Below, piece after piece: positions 17,561 to 26,209 of a stretch of 63,455 nucleotides of DNA; position 1 is the stretch's first letter; each line of letters opens with the position of its first letter. The position numbers were made by a program, and so were the translations under genes. Source of the stretch: Mucinivorans sp036654415 (GTDB taxonomy: Bacteria; Bacteroidota; Bacteroidia; Bacteroidales; Rikenellaceae); NCBI GenBank assembly GCA_036654415.1, contig JAVVSB010000007.1:1-63455 (forward strand). The letters are read 5' to 3'. The notes beneath the pieces were generated by a model. That model made no database searches. It saw only the letters and a program-made list of their open reading frames with translations, and was not told the DNA's origin.

Positions 17561-20500
17561 TTATGCTTTACGGATTGAGAGTGAACTCTTGATGAGGTCT
17601 ATCTCAAGTGGTGTGTTTTGCTGTTCGGGGGTGGTCTCTATCCTCAGGGAGAGGGTCTGCGAGCAGATATATTCGCCCCACTGAGCCAACACACCATCGG
17701 TGGCGGGGTGGCTCTCAAGGGTGATAAGAATTTTGTCTATCACCTCAAAACCGCTATCCTTGCGTAGATTTTGTACACGGTTAACTATCTCGCGAGCAAT
17801 GCCTTCGGCACGCAACTCGTCGGTGAGGTTGATATCCAGAGCGATGGTCAACTTACCCTCGGTGGCCACCAACCATCCAGGCATATCCTCGGAGGTGATT
17901 TCAAACTTATCGCTACTCAATGTCAATTTGTCGCCACCCAACTCCATCACACACGAGCCTGACTTCTCTAAATCGGCAATCATACTTTGGCTAAAGGTGG
18001 CCACAGCGGCCGAAATGCCCTTCATCCAGCGGCCATATTCGGCCCCCAAGGCTTTGAAATTTGGTTTTATCTTTTTGGTGATTATACCAGTGGTATCTTC
18101 GAGGAACTCTATCTCTTTGACATTTACCTCGGAGAGAATCAGCGGGCTGACCACCTCTAATTGGTGGCGGATTATGGGGTCGAGCACTGGCAGAATCATC
18201 TTGCTCAGCGGCTGGCGTACCCGTAGCGAAACTTTACGGCGTAGAGCCAGAACCATGGAGGTGGCTCTTTGGGCTAGCTCCATACGCTCCTCAAGCTCTG
18301 GGTTAATGACTGCATCATCGGCCACGGGGTAGGATGAAAGGTGAACCGAACCCGCTGAGGTCAAGTCGCGATAGAGTCGTTCGGTGATAAAGGGGGCAAA
18401 TGGGGCCGCCAAGCGGGAGACACTCTCCAAACAGGTGTATAGTGTCTGATAGGCCGACAGTTTGTCCTGGGTCATCTGCCCTGCCCAGAAACGTTTGCGG
18501 CATAGGCGTACATACCAGTTTGATAGATTTTCGCCCACAAAGTCCGAAATATAGCGTGCCGCAGGGGTAGGGTCGTAGCCATCGAGCGAGGCGGTCACAT
18601 TCTTAATTAAGGTGTTCAGCAACGAGAGCACCCAACGGTCAATCTCGGGCCGCTCCTCCAGAGGCACCTGTGGGGTCTGGATAGAGAAGCCATCTACGTT
18701 GGCGTACAGGGCAAAGAAGCTGTAGGTGTTGTAGAGGGTGCCAAAAAATTTACGACGCACCTCGTCCACACCCTCAGCGTCGAACTTCAGGTTGTCCCAG
18801 GGTTGCGAATTGGCTATCATATACCACCGCACCGCATCGGCTCCGTAGCTCTTTAGGGCCTCGAATGGGTCAACAGCGTTGCCCAGACGTTTTGACATCT
18901 TGTTGCCGTTTTTGTCGAGTACTAATCCGTTGGAGATGATATTTTTGAAAGCCACGCTGTCAAAGAGCATAACAGCCAAGGCGTGCAGGGTAAAGAACCA
19001 TCCACGTGTCTGGTCTACCCCCTCGGCAATAAAGTCAGCTGGGAAAGGTATATCGCGCCCCTCAAAGGGGAAGTGCATCTGAGCGTATGGCATGGCCCCG
19101 CTGTCGAACCACACATCAATTAGGTCGCTCTCGCGGCGCATCTTTTGCCCCTTGTCCGATACTAAAACCACATCATCCACGTAGGGGCGGTGTAGGTCTT
19201 TTAGGGCAAAGCCTTTGGGCATAAAGCCCGCGGCTGCGGATTTCTCAATCTCCAGGTTGAGCTCCTCGATGGAGCCTATACACTTGAGCTCCGAGTAGTC
19301 CTCTGTGGCCCATATTGGTAGCGGAGTTCCCCAATAGCGCGAACGCGAAAGGTTCCAATCCACCAGGTTTTCGAGCCATTTACCAAAACGCCCCTCGCCC
19401 GTGGAGGCGGGTCGCCAGGCGATGGTGGCGTTGAGTTCAATCATTCGCTCTTTATAGGCTGTGGTCTTGATGAACCACGAATCCAGGGGGTAGTAGAGCA
19501 CTGGTTTGTCGGTGCGCCAGCAGTGGGGATAGTTGTGTGTGTGCTTCTCTATTTTGAAGACCTTGCCCAACCCCTTGAGCTCCATACATATCTCTATGTC
19601 CAGAGTCTCATCCTTTTCGCCCTTGGTGGGGTCATAGGCGTTTTTGACAAATTTACCCTGCCACTTGGCGTACTGCTGTTCGTCGACAAACTGCTTCACG
19701 TACTGGGGGTCTAAATCGCTAATCTTAAAGAATTTACCCGTTCTATCGACCATTGGTTGCAGCTTTCCGTTCTTGTCTAGTAGCAACATGGGGGCAATGC
19801 CGTTCTGTTTGGCCACGCGGTCGTCGTCGGCCCCAAAAGTTGGGGCTATATGGACAATACCTGTTCCGTCTTCGGTGGTGACAAAGTCGCCAGTGATTAC
19901 CGTGAAGGCCTTGCCATCGGGGCGCACCCAAGGCATCAAAGGTTCGTAGGTGGTACCCACCAGCTCCGAACCCTTCATGCGCCCCACAATCTCGTAGGGC
20001 ACTTTGTGCATCACCTTATCCAGCAGACATTCAGCCAAGATAACTTGTATCTGTTGCCCTGTATAGGGGTTCTGGCAAGCCACCTTCACATAAGTGATAC
20101 CCGCACCCACGGCCAGGGCCGTATTGCTGGGCAGGGTCCAGGGGGTGGTGGTCCAGGCCAGGAAATATTCGTTCTCTTTTATGTGGAACTGAGCCACGCA
20201 GGTGGTATCCTTCACATCGCGATAGCAGCCTGGTTGGTTTAGTTCGTGGTTCGAGAGCCCCGTACCCGCAGCGGGCGAGTAGGGCTGAATGGTGTAGCCT
20301 TTATATAATAACCCTTTGTTGTATAGTTCTTTGAGCATCCACCACAGGGTCTCAATATAGTTGTTTTCGTAGGTGATATAGGGGTGTTTCATGTCCACCC
20401 AGTAGCCCATGCGGTCGGTCATATCTTCCCATAGGTCGGTGTATTTCATCACATCGGCGCGGCAGGCCTTGTTATACTCCTCAATTGAGATTTTGGTGCC

Positions 20501-20824
20501 TATATCCTCTTTGGTTATGCCCAACGCTTTTTCGACTCCCAGCTCCACAGGCAGCCCATGGGTATCCCAACCCGCTTTGCGGTGGACTTTGAAGCCCTGT
20601 TGGGTTTTGTAGCGGCAAAAAATATCTTTAATAGTTCTAGCCATAACGTGGTGAATACCAGGGGTTCCATTGGCCGATGGGGGCCCTTCGTAGAAGACAA
20701 AAGTTGGAGAACCATCTCTTAGGGCTATACTGCGGGCAAAGGTGTCCTCCTTCTTCCAAAGGTCCAAAATTTCATCGGCAGTGGCCGAAAGGTTGAGCCC
20801 CTTATATTCGTTGAATTTTTTCAT
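17561..20824 (-). CDS. ileS: Isoleucyl-tRNA synthetase
   Basis: A 1087-residue class I synthetase. The HIGH motif appears as GIHH (56-59) after EGPPSANGTP, and KMSKR occurs near residue 641 after LDKNGN. A full CP1 editing domain lies between them (TTPWTLPSNTALAVG, GTGIVHIAPTFGADDD). The C-terminal anticodon-binding region is long, as in the 1050-1150 residue Bacteroidota enzymes. It heads an operon with dnaX and ispG and has a strong promoter. No T-box is visible upstream. Confidence 0.97.
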   Translation of the reverse strand: MKKFNEYKGLNLSATADEILDLWKKEDTFARSIALRDGSPTFVFYEGPPSANGTPGIHHVMARTIKDIFCRYKTQQGFKVHRKAGWDTHGLPVELGVEKALGITKEDIGTKISIEEYNKACRADVMKYTDLWEDMTDRMGYWVDMKHPYITYENNYIETLWWMLKELYNKGLLYKGYTIQPYSPAAGTGLSNHELNQPGCYRDVKDTTCVAQFHIKENEYFLAWTTTPWTLPSNTALAVGAGITYVKVACQNPYTGQQIQVILAECLLDKVMHKVPYEIVGRMKGSELVGTTYEPLMPWVRPDGKAFTVITGDFVTTEDGTGIVHIAPTFGADDDRVAKQNGIAPMLLLDKNGKLQPMVDRTGKFFKISDLDPQYVKQFVDEQQYAKWQGKFVKNAYDPTKGEKDETLDIEICMELKGLGKVFKIEKHTHNYPHCWRTDKPVLYYPLDSWFIKTTAYKERMIELNATIAWRPASTGEGRFGKWLENLVDWNLSRSRYWGTPLPIWATEDYSELKCIGSIEELNLEIEKSAAAGFMPKGFALKDLHRPYVDDVVLVSDKGQKMRRESDLIDVWFDSGAMPYAQMHFPFEGRDIPFPADFIAEGVDQTRGWFFTLHALAVMLFDSVAFKNIISNGLVLDKNGNKMSKRLGNAVDPFEALKSYGADAVRWYMIANSQPWDNLKFDAEGVDEVRRKFFGTLYNTYSFFALYANVDGFSIQTPQVPLEERPEIDRWVLSLLNTLIKNVTASLDGYDPTPAARYISDFVGENLSNWYVRLCRKRFWAGQMTQDKLSAYQTLYTCLESVSRLAAPFAPFITERLYRDLTSAGSVHLSSYPVADDAVINPELEERMELAQRATSMVLALRRKVSLRVRQPLSKMILPVLDPIIRHQLEVVSPLILSEVNVKEIEFLEDTTGIITKKIKPNFKALGAEYGRWMKGISAAVATFSQSMIADLEKSGSCVMELGGDKLTLSSDKFEITSEDMPGWLVATEGKLTIALDINLTDELRAEGIAREIVNRVQNLRKDSGFEVIDKILITLESHPATDGVLAQWGEYICSQTLSLRIETTPEQQNTPLEIDLIKSSLSIRKA

Positions 20825-20866
20825 AAAAATGTAAAATATATAATAACCTCGTTACGTTTTAATGCG

Positions 20867-20899
20867 CAAAGTTAAGAAAATTTTGTTAGAGCTCACAAA
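20867..20899 (-). promoter_or_regulatory. Promoter of the ileS-dnaX-ispG operon
   Basis: On the minus strand TTTG (20896-20899), a 21-base spacer and TAacTTTG (20867-20874), 42 bases before the ATG at 20824. Confidence 0.75.
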
Positions 20900-20944
20900 A
20901 GGTTCTTCACTTTTACACTCAATTAACCTTAAAAACAAAAGAAG

Positions 20945-21172
20945 ATGAAACTAAAGACAATGATGATGGCCACTGCCGCTACAATGATGACCTTGGGCGC
21001 AATGGCTCAGGCTCCTCAGGCTCCTGCCAAAGAGAAAGCCAACGCTCCTAAAAAGGAGTGCACCAAGACCGCTAAGGAGTGCTCTACCAAAAAAGAGTGT
21101 ACCAAGAGCGATGTCAAAAAAGAGGCAAAGCCAGCCAAAGAGCAAAAAAGCGAAGCCAAGACAAAAAAATAG
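20945..21172 (+). CDS. Small exported Lys/Ala/Cys-rich protein, unknown function
   Basis: A 75-residue protein with a likely signal peptide (MKLKTMMMATAATMMTLGAM, cut near AQA). The mature part of about 50 residues is made almost only of Lys, Ala, Glu, Thr, Pro and Cys, with three short repeats of the type KKECTK / AKECST / KKECTK, each bringing one Cys. It is highly basic and has no fold I recognise. It is divergent from ileS and stands alone, with hairpins downstream. The coding call rests on the signal peptide, the isolated position and the start after an A-rich leader. It might bind anionic polymers or metal; that is speculation. Confidence 0.65.
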   Translation: MKLKTMMMATAATMMTLGAMAQAPQAPAKEKANAPKKECTKTAKECSTKKECTKSDVKKEAKPAKEQKSEAKTKK

Positions 21173-21190
21173 GCTGATTTTTGTTTCTAA

Positions 21191-21231
21191 AGGTTCTATA
21201 GAAGTCCGTAAAAAGAGCTTCTATAGAACCT
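21191..21231 (+). terminator. Hairpin downstream of the small exported protein
   Basis: A perfect 14-bp stem (21191-21204 with 21218-21231) around a 13-base loop, 18 bases after the stop codon. The following GTTTCTT is a weak T tract, so it may be a terminator or a 3' stabilising hairpin. Confidence 0.55.
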
Positions 21232-21364
21232 GTTTCTTGCCTGCTTTAGGGAGGGGGCGACTTTTAAATATCCTCTACTCAGGCTTTATTGCTTTTTAAC
21301 TCTCCAGCCTCACCATGTAATTGTATGTTAATCGATTGGATAGAGTGAAAAATTAGTAGAGAGT

Positions 21365-21386
21365 GAAATTAAAACAGCTTCTAAAC
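21365..21386 (+). repeat. Solo end motif of the second intergenic repeat family
   Basis: GAAATTAAAACAGCTTCTAA resembles the right end of the 36936-37103 element. It lies just before the terminator upstream of secA. Confidence 0.4.
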
Positions 21387-21394
21387 CATTTACA

Positions 21395-21441
21395 CAATTC
21401 GTTGGGCTTAAAATCTTTTTTAGGCCCAACGAATTGTTTTT
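21395..21441 (+). terminator. Rho-independent terminator upstream of secA
   Basis: A perfect 13-bp stem (21395-21407 with 21424-21436), a 16-base loop and TTTTT. There is no A run on the left arm, so it acts on plus-strand transcripts. Confidence 0.88.
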
Positions 21442-21523
21442 GGGCCCTAGCCCTAGCCCCACCGCCTATGCCAAAAAAAGAGTGCTACTCAATGGTCAAA
21501 TGATGTTTTTAAAAATTATTTAC

Positions 21524-21531
21524 TATCTTTG
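21524..21531 (+). promoter_or_regulatory. -7 box of secA
   Basis: TAtcTTTG lies 24 bases before the secA ATG. The -33 position reads ATGTTTTT, a weak match. Confidence 0.6.
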
Positions 21532-21555
21532 TCAATTAAGAAATTATAAAAGAAT

Positions 21556-24500
21556 ATGGGAATTACTGCAGCAATCCTCAAGATGATGTTCGGTTCAAAG
21601 GCCGACAAAGACCGCAAGGCGATAGAACCTATTGTCAAAAAGATACTTGAGGTCTATCCAAGTATAGAAAAATTGAGCAATGACGAGCTTCGTGCTCGTA
21701 CAGCGGCCATGCGCGCTTTAATCGTTAGTCGCACCGAGGCCACACAACAGGAGATAGATTCACTCAAGTCGCAGATGGAGAGTAGCGAAACAGAGGTTCG
21801 CCAAAAAGAGCAGATGGCCGATAGTATTGACCACCTCGAAAAGGAGCTCCTAAAGACCATCGAGCAGACCTTGAGCGAAATCCTGCCCGAGGTCTTCTCT
21901 ATTGTTAAGGATACCGCGCGTCGCTTCAGCCAAAACGCCACCATCGAGGTCACGGCCACTGAGCGGGATAGAGACCTGGCTGCCGAGCGCGACTTTGTGG
22001 AGATTGTGGGCGACAAGGCCATCTACAAAAACGAATGGACTGCGGGGGGTAACCTTGTGCGTTGGGATATGGTGCACTACGATGTGCAGCTTTTTGGTGG
22101 TGTGGCTCTGCACCAGGGCAAAATTGCCGAAATGGCCACGGGCGAGGGTAAGACCTTGGTGGCCACGCTGCCTGTCTTCCTCAATGCCCTGACAGGGCGC
22201 GGGGTGCATATTGTCACCGTCAACGACTACCTGAGCCGAAGGGACTCCGAGTGGATGGGCCCTCTGTATCAGTTCCACGGCCTGTCTGTGGACTGCATCG
22301 ACAAACACCAACCCAACTCCGATGCCCGTCGCAAGGCCTATAATTGCGACATTACCTTCGGAACCAATAACGAGTTTGGTTTCGACTATCTACGCGACAA
22401 TATGGCCATCGACCGCACCGACTTAGTGCAACGTGGCCACCATTTTGCTATTGTGGATGAGGTGGACTCGGTGCTCATTGACGATGCCCGTACGCCGCTT
22501 ATCATCTCAGGCCCTGTGCCCAAGGGCGACGACCAACTCTTTGACGAATACCAGGCCTCCATCGAGAATCTCTATACCCTTCAACGTAGCCTCTGCACCC
22601 AGCTGCTATCCGATGCGCGAAAGCTTATCGCCGCTGGCGACACCGAAAAAGGTGGCATCTTGCTCTACCGTGCCCACAAGGGGCTTCCCAAGAGTAAGGC
22701 CCTTATCAAGTTCCTCTCCGAACAGGGTAACCGTGCTCTGATGCTCAAGACCGAGAACACCTTTATGCAGGACAACTCCAAACGTATGCACGAGATAACG
22801 GACGACCTCTTTTTCATCATTGACGAAAAGCAGAACGCTGTTGAGCTCACCGATAAGGGGCACGACACCCTGAGCGGCAAGTACGAAGATAAACGTTTCT
22901 TTATCATGCCCGACATCGGCAGCGAGATAGCCTCTCTGGAACACAGCTCCATGAGTGTGGAGCAGCGCCTAGAGGCCAAGGATAAGTTGCTGGGCGAGTA
23001 CTCCATCAAGAGCGAGCGACTCCATACGGTCAATCAGCTACTCAAGGCCTACGCCATGTTCGAGAATAATGTGGAGTATATTGTTCAGGATAATAAGGTT
23101 AAAATTGTGGACGAGCAGACGGGGCGTATCCTCGATGGTCGTCGCTACTCCGATGGGCTGCATCAGGCCATAGAAGCCAAGGAGCATGTGAGGGTTGAGG
23201 CTGCCACGCAGACCTTTGCCACGGTGACCCTGCAAAACTATTTCCGTATGTACCATAAGCTGGCTGGTATGACGGGTACGGCCGAGACCGAGGCTTCGGA
23301 ACTTTGGAACATCTATAAGTTGGACGTGGTGGTTATCCCCACCAACCGCCCCATCAGTCGTACCGACCACCAAGACCTTATCTACAAAACTAAACGCGAA
23401 AAATATGCGGCCGTTATCGACCAAGTGCAGCAGTTAATTGATGCAGGTCGTCCTGTGTTGGTGGGTACCACTTCGGTTGAGATTTCGGAGCTGTTGAGTA
23501 AGATGATGAAGCTACGCGGTATAAAGCATAATGTGCTCAATGCCAAGCAGCACCAGTCCGAGGCTATGATTGTGCAGCAGGCTGGTCAGTCCTCTCAGGT
23601 GACCATCGCCACCAACATGGCTGGTCGTGGTACCGACATCAAGCTCTCTGATGCTGTCAAGCAGGCGGGGGGGTTGGCCATCGTTGGTACCGAGCGTCAC
23701 GAGTCGCGCCGTGTCGACCGTCAGTTACGCGGGCGTGCTGGTCGTCAGGGCGACCCAGGTAGTTCGCAGTTCTTTGTCTCTTTGGAGGATGATTTGATGC
23801 GCCTTTTTGGTTCAGAACGTATCTCGAAACTTATGGACACCATGGGTATCAAAGAGGGCGAATCAATTCAGGCCGGCATGATGACCAAAGCCATCGAACG
23901 AGCCCAGAGAAAGGTGGAGGAGAACAACTTCGGTATGCGTAAGCGACTGCTCGAATATGACGATGTGATGAACTCACAGCGCGAGGTTGTCTATCGCCGC
24001 CGCCGCCACGCCCTCTATGGCGAACGTATCGAGGTCGACCTTATGAACATGATGGGCGAATATGCTCAATCTTTTGTTCAGAATTTCCGTGCTGACGATT
24101 TTGAGCAGTTCAAGATGGAGATGCTCTCGCAATTGGGCATCGAACCCAGCTTCGATGAGGCACAGTATGGTGACATGAGCGACAACAACCTTGCCGACAT
24201 CCTCTCAGGCGATATGATGAGCATGATGCGCCGCCGTACCGATGCCATCGCGGCCTTGGCCCTGCCTGTGTTGGAAAATGTGTATAAAGAGCAGGGCGAC
24301 CACTATGAAAACATATCAATCCCGCTGACCGATGGCCGCCGCGGACTCAATATTCCAGTCAACCTTAAAAAAGCGGTCGAAACCCGCGGTGCCGAAATCG
24401 GCAAGGAGCTCTCTAAGGTGATGATGCTCATTACCATAGACGAGAACTGGAAAGAGCACTTGCGCGATATGGACGACCTGAAACAGTCGGTACAGAACGC

Positions 24501-24861
24501 ATCCTACGAACAGAAAGACCCACTGTTGATTTATAAGTTTGAAAGTTTTGAACTCTTCAAAACCATGATTGACAAGGTCTCTCAACAGGTGCTCTCGATG
24601 TTGCTCAAGGCCTATTTGCCTATGCAGCAGAATCCTACTCAGCCCAACGCTGCGGCTGAGGCGGCACGCAAACGCCAGATAGCCGAGATGGCACGGATGC
24701 AGACCTCACGGGCCGAGGCGGCTCAGAATGCAGGCAGTGCTGAGCGTAGCAAACCCGCTCCTGTGCAGGTGGAGAAGAGTGTGGGGCGCAACGACCCTTG
24801 CCCTTGCGGAAGTGGCAAGAAGTACAAGCAGTGTCACGGGGCCTCCCATCCAACAGCCTAA
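21556..24861 (+). CDS. secA: Preprotein translocase ATPase SecA
   Basis: A 1101-residue motor that pushes unfolded preproteins through SecYEG. Walker A ATGEGKTL lies near residue 195, DEVDSVLIDDA near 301, and the second RecA-like domain has GRAGRQGDPGSSQFF near 726. The C-terminus carries the zinc and SecB-binding motif VGRNDPCPCGSGKKYKQCHG with all metal ligands. The length, about 200 residues above E. coli SecA, is normal for Bacteroidota and comes partly from extra N-terminal helices (about residues 60-110). It has its own -7 box. rdgB follows after 7 bases. Confidence 0.97.
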   Translation: MGITAAILKMMFGSKADKDRKAIEPIVKKILEVYPSIEKLSNDELRARTAAMRALIVSRTEATQQEIDSLKSQMESSETEVRQKEQMADSIDHLEKELLKTIEQTLSEILPEVFSIVKDTARRFSQNATIEVTATERDRDLAAERDFVEIVGDKAIYKNEWTAGGNLVRWDMVHYDVQLFGGVALHQGKIAEMATGEGKTLVATLPVFLNALTGRGVHIVTVNDYLSRRDSEWMGPLYQFHGLSVDCIDKHQPNSDARRKAYNCDITFGTNNEFGFDYLRDNMAIDRTDLVQRGHHFAIVDEVDSVLIDDARTPLIISGPVPKGDDQLFDEYQASIENLYTLQRSLCTQLLSDARKLIAAGDTEKGGILLYRAHKGLPKSKALIKFLSEQGNRALMLKTENTFMQDNSKRMHEITDDLFFIIDEKQNAVELTDKGHDTLSGKYEDKRFFIMPDIGSEIASLEHSSMSVEQRLEAKDKLLGEYSIKSERLHTVNQLLKAYAMFENNVEYIVQDNKVKIVDEQTGRILDGRRYSDGLHQAIEAKEHVRVEAATQTFATVTLQNYFRMYHKLAGMTGTAETEASELWNIYKLDVVVIPTNRPISRTDHQDLIYKTKREKYAAVIDQVQQLIDAGRPVLVGTTSVEISELLSKMMKLRGIKHNVLNAKQHQSEAMIVQQAGQSSQVTIATNMAGRGTDIKLSDAVKQAGGLAIVGTERHESRRVDRQLRGRAGRQGDPGSSQFFVSLEDDLMRLFGSERISKLMDTMGIKEGESIQAGMMTKAIERAQRKVEENNFGMRKRLLEYDDVMNSQREVVYRRRRHALYGERIEVDLMNMMGEYAQSFVQNFRADDFEQFKMEMLSQLGIEPSFDEAQYGDMSDNNLADILSGDMMSMMRRRTDAIAALALPVLENVYKEQGDHYENISIPLTDGRRGLNIPVNLKKAVETRGAEIGKELSKVMMLITIDENWKEHLRDMDDLKQSVQNASYEQKDPLLIYKFESFELFKTMIDKVSQQVLSMLLKAYLPMQQNPTQPNAAAEAARKRQIAEMARMQTSRAEAAQNAGSAERSKPAPVQVEKSVGRNDPCPCGSGKKYKQCHGASHPTA

Positions 24862-24868
24862 GTGTGCG

Positions 24869-25459
24869 ATGATTATAGCCACCAACAACGCCCATAAGAT
24901 AGCAGAGATAGCTCCGCTGTTGCCGCAGTGGGTGGAGCTTACCACACTCAGGGAGTGCCATATCACCGAAGATATTGTCGAGACTGAGTCCACCCTTGAG
25001 GGCAATGCCCTTCTCAAGGCGCGTTATGTCTATGAGCGGACGTTGCAGGATTGTTTTGCCGACGACACAGGCCTCGAGGTTCAGGCTCTGGACAATGCCC
25101 CTGGGGTCTTTTCGGCACGTTATGCAGCCCTTGCTGACCCACTGGCGGCAAGCCACGATAGCGGAGCCAATGTTAGGCTATTGCTCAAGAATATGGAGGG
25201 GGTGAGTTGCCGCAAAGCCCGATTTCGTACCGTTATAGCCCTGATTTTTCGGGGGCGAGAATATCTTTTCGAGGGCATCGTTGATGGCACAATCACCTCT
25301 GAACCAGCAGGGGCCGATGGCTTTGGCTACGACCCCGTCTTCCAGGCTCAAGGGTGCAGTCAGACCTTTGCCCAGATGTCAATAGAGCAGAAAAATAGCA
25401 TGAGCCACCGCTCGCGTGCCACGGCCAAGTTGGTCGATTTTCTTTTGCGGTGTAAATAA
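24869..25459 (+). CDS. rdgB: dITP/XTP pyrophosphatase RdgB/HAM1
   Basis: A 196-residue Ham1-family house-cleaning pyrophosphatase that hydrolyses dITP, XTP and ITP. The start ATG 24869 (MIIATNNAHKIAEIAPLL) opens with the family's substrate loop; the longer frame upstream runs inside secA and is rejected. ADDTGLEVQALDNAPGVFSARYA, GFGYDPVF and SHRSRA are signature segments. It is 7 bases behind secA and probably cotranscribed. A repeat element begins 5 bases after its stop. Confidence 0.95.
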   Translation: MIIATNNAHKIAEIAPLLPQWVELTTLRECHITEDIVETESTLEGNALLKARYVYERTLQDCFADDTGLEVQALDNAPGVFSARYAALADPLAASHDSGANVRLLLKNMEGVSCRKARFRTVIALIFRGREYLFEGIVDGTITSEPAGADGFGYDPVFQAQGCSQTFAQMSIEQKNSMSHRSRATAKLVDFLLRCK

Positions 25460-25464
25460 TTAAT

Positions 25465-25587
25465 GGTGACTTCTAAAAATCGTTTTTTCTTCGCTCTACA
25501 GCGGAGCGTAAAATCCTCATTTACGGCGAGTGAACACCAGTTTTATGACCTTGTTCATCTTGAAAAATCTAATTTTTAGAAACCTCT
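25465..25587 (+). repeat. Dispersed near-palindromic element, family 1, copy A
   Basis: This 123-base element closely matches copies at 32073-32190 (inverted) and 43999-44122. It starts with GTGACTTCTAAAAAT, ends with ATTTTTAGAAACCTC as an inverted terminal repeat, and has the central core AAATCCTCATTTAC...GTGAA...CCAGTTTTA. The halves pair over much of their length. It starts 5 bases after the rdgB stop. Confidence 0.8.
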
Positions 25588-25618
25588 AATATGTTGTTTG
25601 TCAAGGCGATGCCTTGTT

Positions 25619-25675
25619 GAACTTCTGTTTTTGTAAGTTAGTGTGCCCTTGGGGAAAATCTAATTTTGAAGCCCC
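25619..25675 (+). repeat. Family 1 element, internally deleted copy
   Basis: The left end GAACTTCTGTTTTTG and right end AAATCTAATTTTGAAGCCCC match the ends of copy C (43999-44122), while the middle is missing. It lies directly before the NUDIX gene, 31 bases from copy A. Confidence 0.55.
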
Positions 25676-25690
25676 TGTAAGTAAATAGTG

Positions 25691-26209
25691 ATGCAGCATC
25701 CACTTTCTAAATTTCGTTTCTGCCCTGCCTGCGGCTCGTCCAACTTCGAGGTTCATAACGCCACCTCTAAGCGGTGTTCTGTTTGTGGTTTCACCTACTA
25801 TTTCAACCCTCGTGCAGCGGTGGCTGTGTTGGTTTATAACGCTAAGGGTGAGTTGCTTGTGGCGCGACGTGCCAAGGAGCCCAGCCGTGGTATGCTGGAC
25901 CTGCCTGGCGGTTTTACCGAGAGCTACGAGACAGCAGAGCAGAGTGTGGCGCGCGAAATTTTCGAGGAGACCTCTCTGCGTGTGAGTGGGGTGCGCTACC
26001 TCTTTTCGGAACCCAACATCTATCCATATAGCGGTATGGATATTCACACTATGGACCTGTTTTTTGAGTGTCATGCCATTGATGCCGAGCAACTTCACCC
26101 TGCCGACGACGTGGCCGAGTGTTGGTTTGCCGCCCCCACCACACTTAAAATCGAAGAGTTTGCCTTCTCTTCCATTAGGCGCGCCCTGCAACAAGTGGCC
26201 TCAAGATAG
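25691..26209 (+). CDS. NUDIX hydrolase with N-terminal zinc ribbon
   Basis: A 172-residue protein. The ATG at 25691 follows a GTG three bases earlier. A two-CxxC zinc ribbon (FCPACGS and KRCSVCGF, about residues 11-38) precedes the NUDIX fold. The NUDIX box reads GGFTESYE...AREIFEETSL, with Ser where the usual box has Gly before the last hydrophobic residue. The family hydrolyses nucleoside diphosphate derivatives; zinc-ribbon members include NADH pyrophosphatase-like enzymes. Its stop overlaps the recO GTG by one base, so the two are coupled. Substrate unknown. Confidence 0.85.
   Translation: MQHPLSKFRFCPACGSSNFEVHNATSKRCSVCGFTYYFNPRAAVAVLVYNAKGELLVARRAKEPSRGMLDLPGGFTESYETAEQSVAREIFEETSLRVSGVRYLFSEPNIYPYSGMDIHTMDLFFECHAIDAEQLHPADDVAECWFAAPTTLKIEEFAFSSIRRALQQVASR

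Larger units (their letters stand above)
21173..21523 (+). other. Non-coding region between the small gene and secA
   Basis: No convincing gene is present. It holds a 14-bp hairpin, a solo repeat end (21365-21386), a strong terminator and then the secA promoter. The stretch 21232-21364 shows nothing I can name; a small RNA ending at the 21441 terminator is possible. Confidence 0.5.

Noticed and set aside
17510..17600. Possible T-box or leader peptide for the tRNA synthetase genes ileS and trpS
   Set aside because: Neither the region upstream of ileS (20825-20944) nor that upstream of trpS (33246-33290) shows a T-box bulge or codon-rich leader, and T-boxes are not expected in this phylum.
17700..18332. 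A 210-codon plus-strand frame opposite ileS
   Set aside because: Low-complexity Ser/Arg translation typical of an antisense frame; ileS coding is certain.
24635..25156. A 173-codon minus-strand frame across the secA/rdgB junction
   Set aside because: It is antisense to two well-supported genes with conserved motifs and has no recognisable domain; long shadow frames are common at this base composition.
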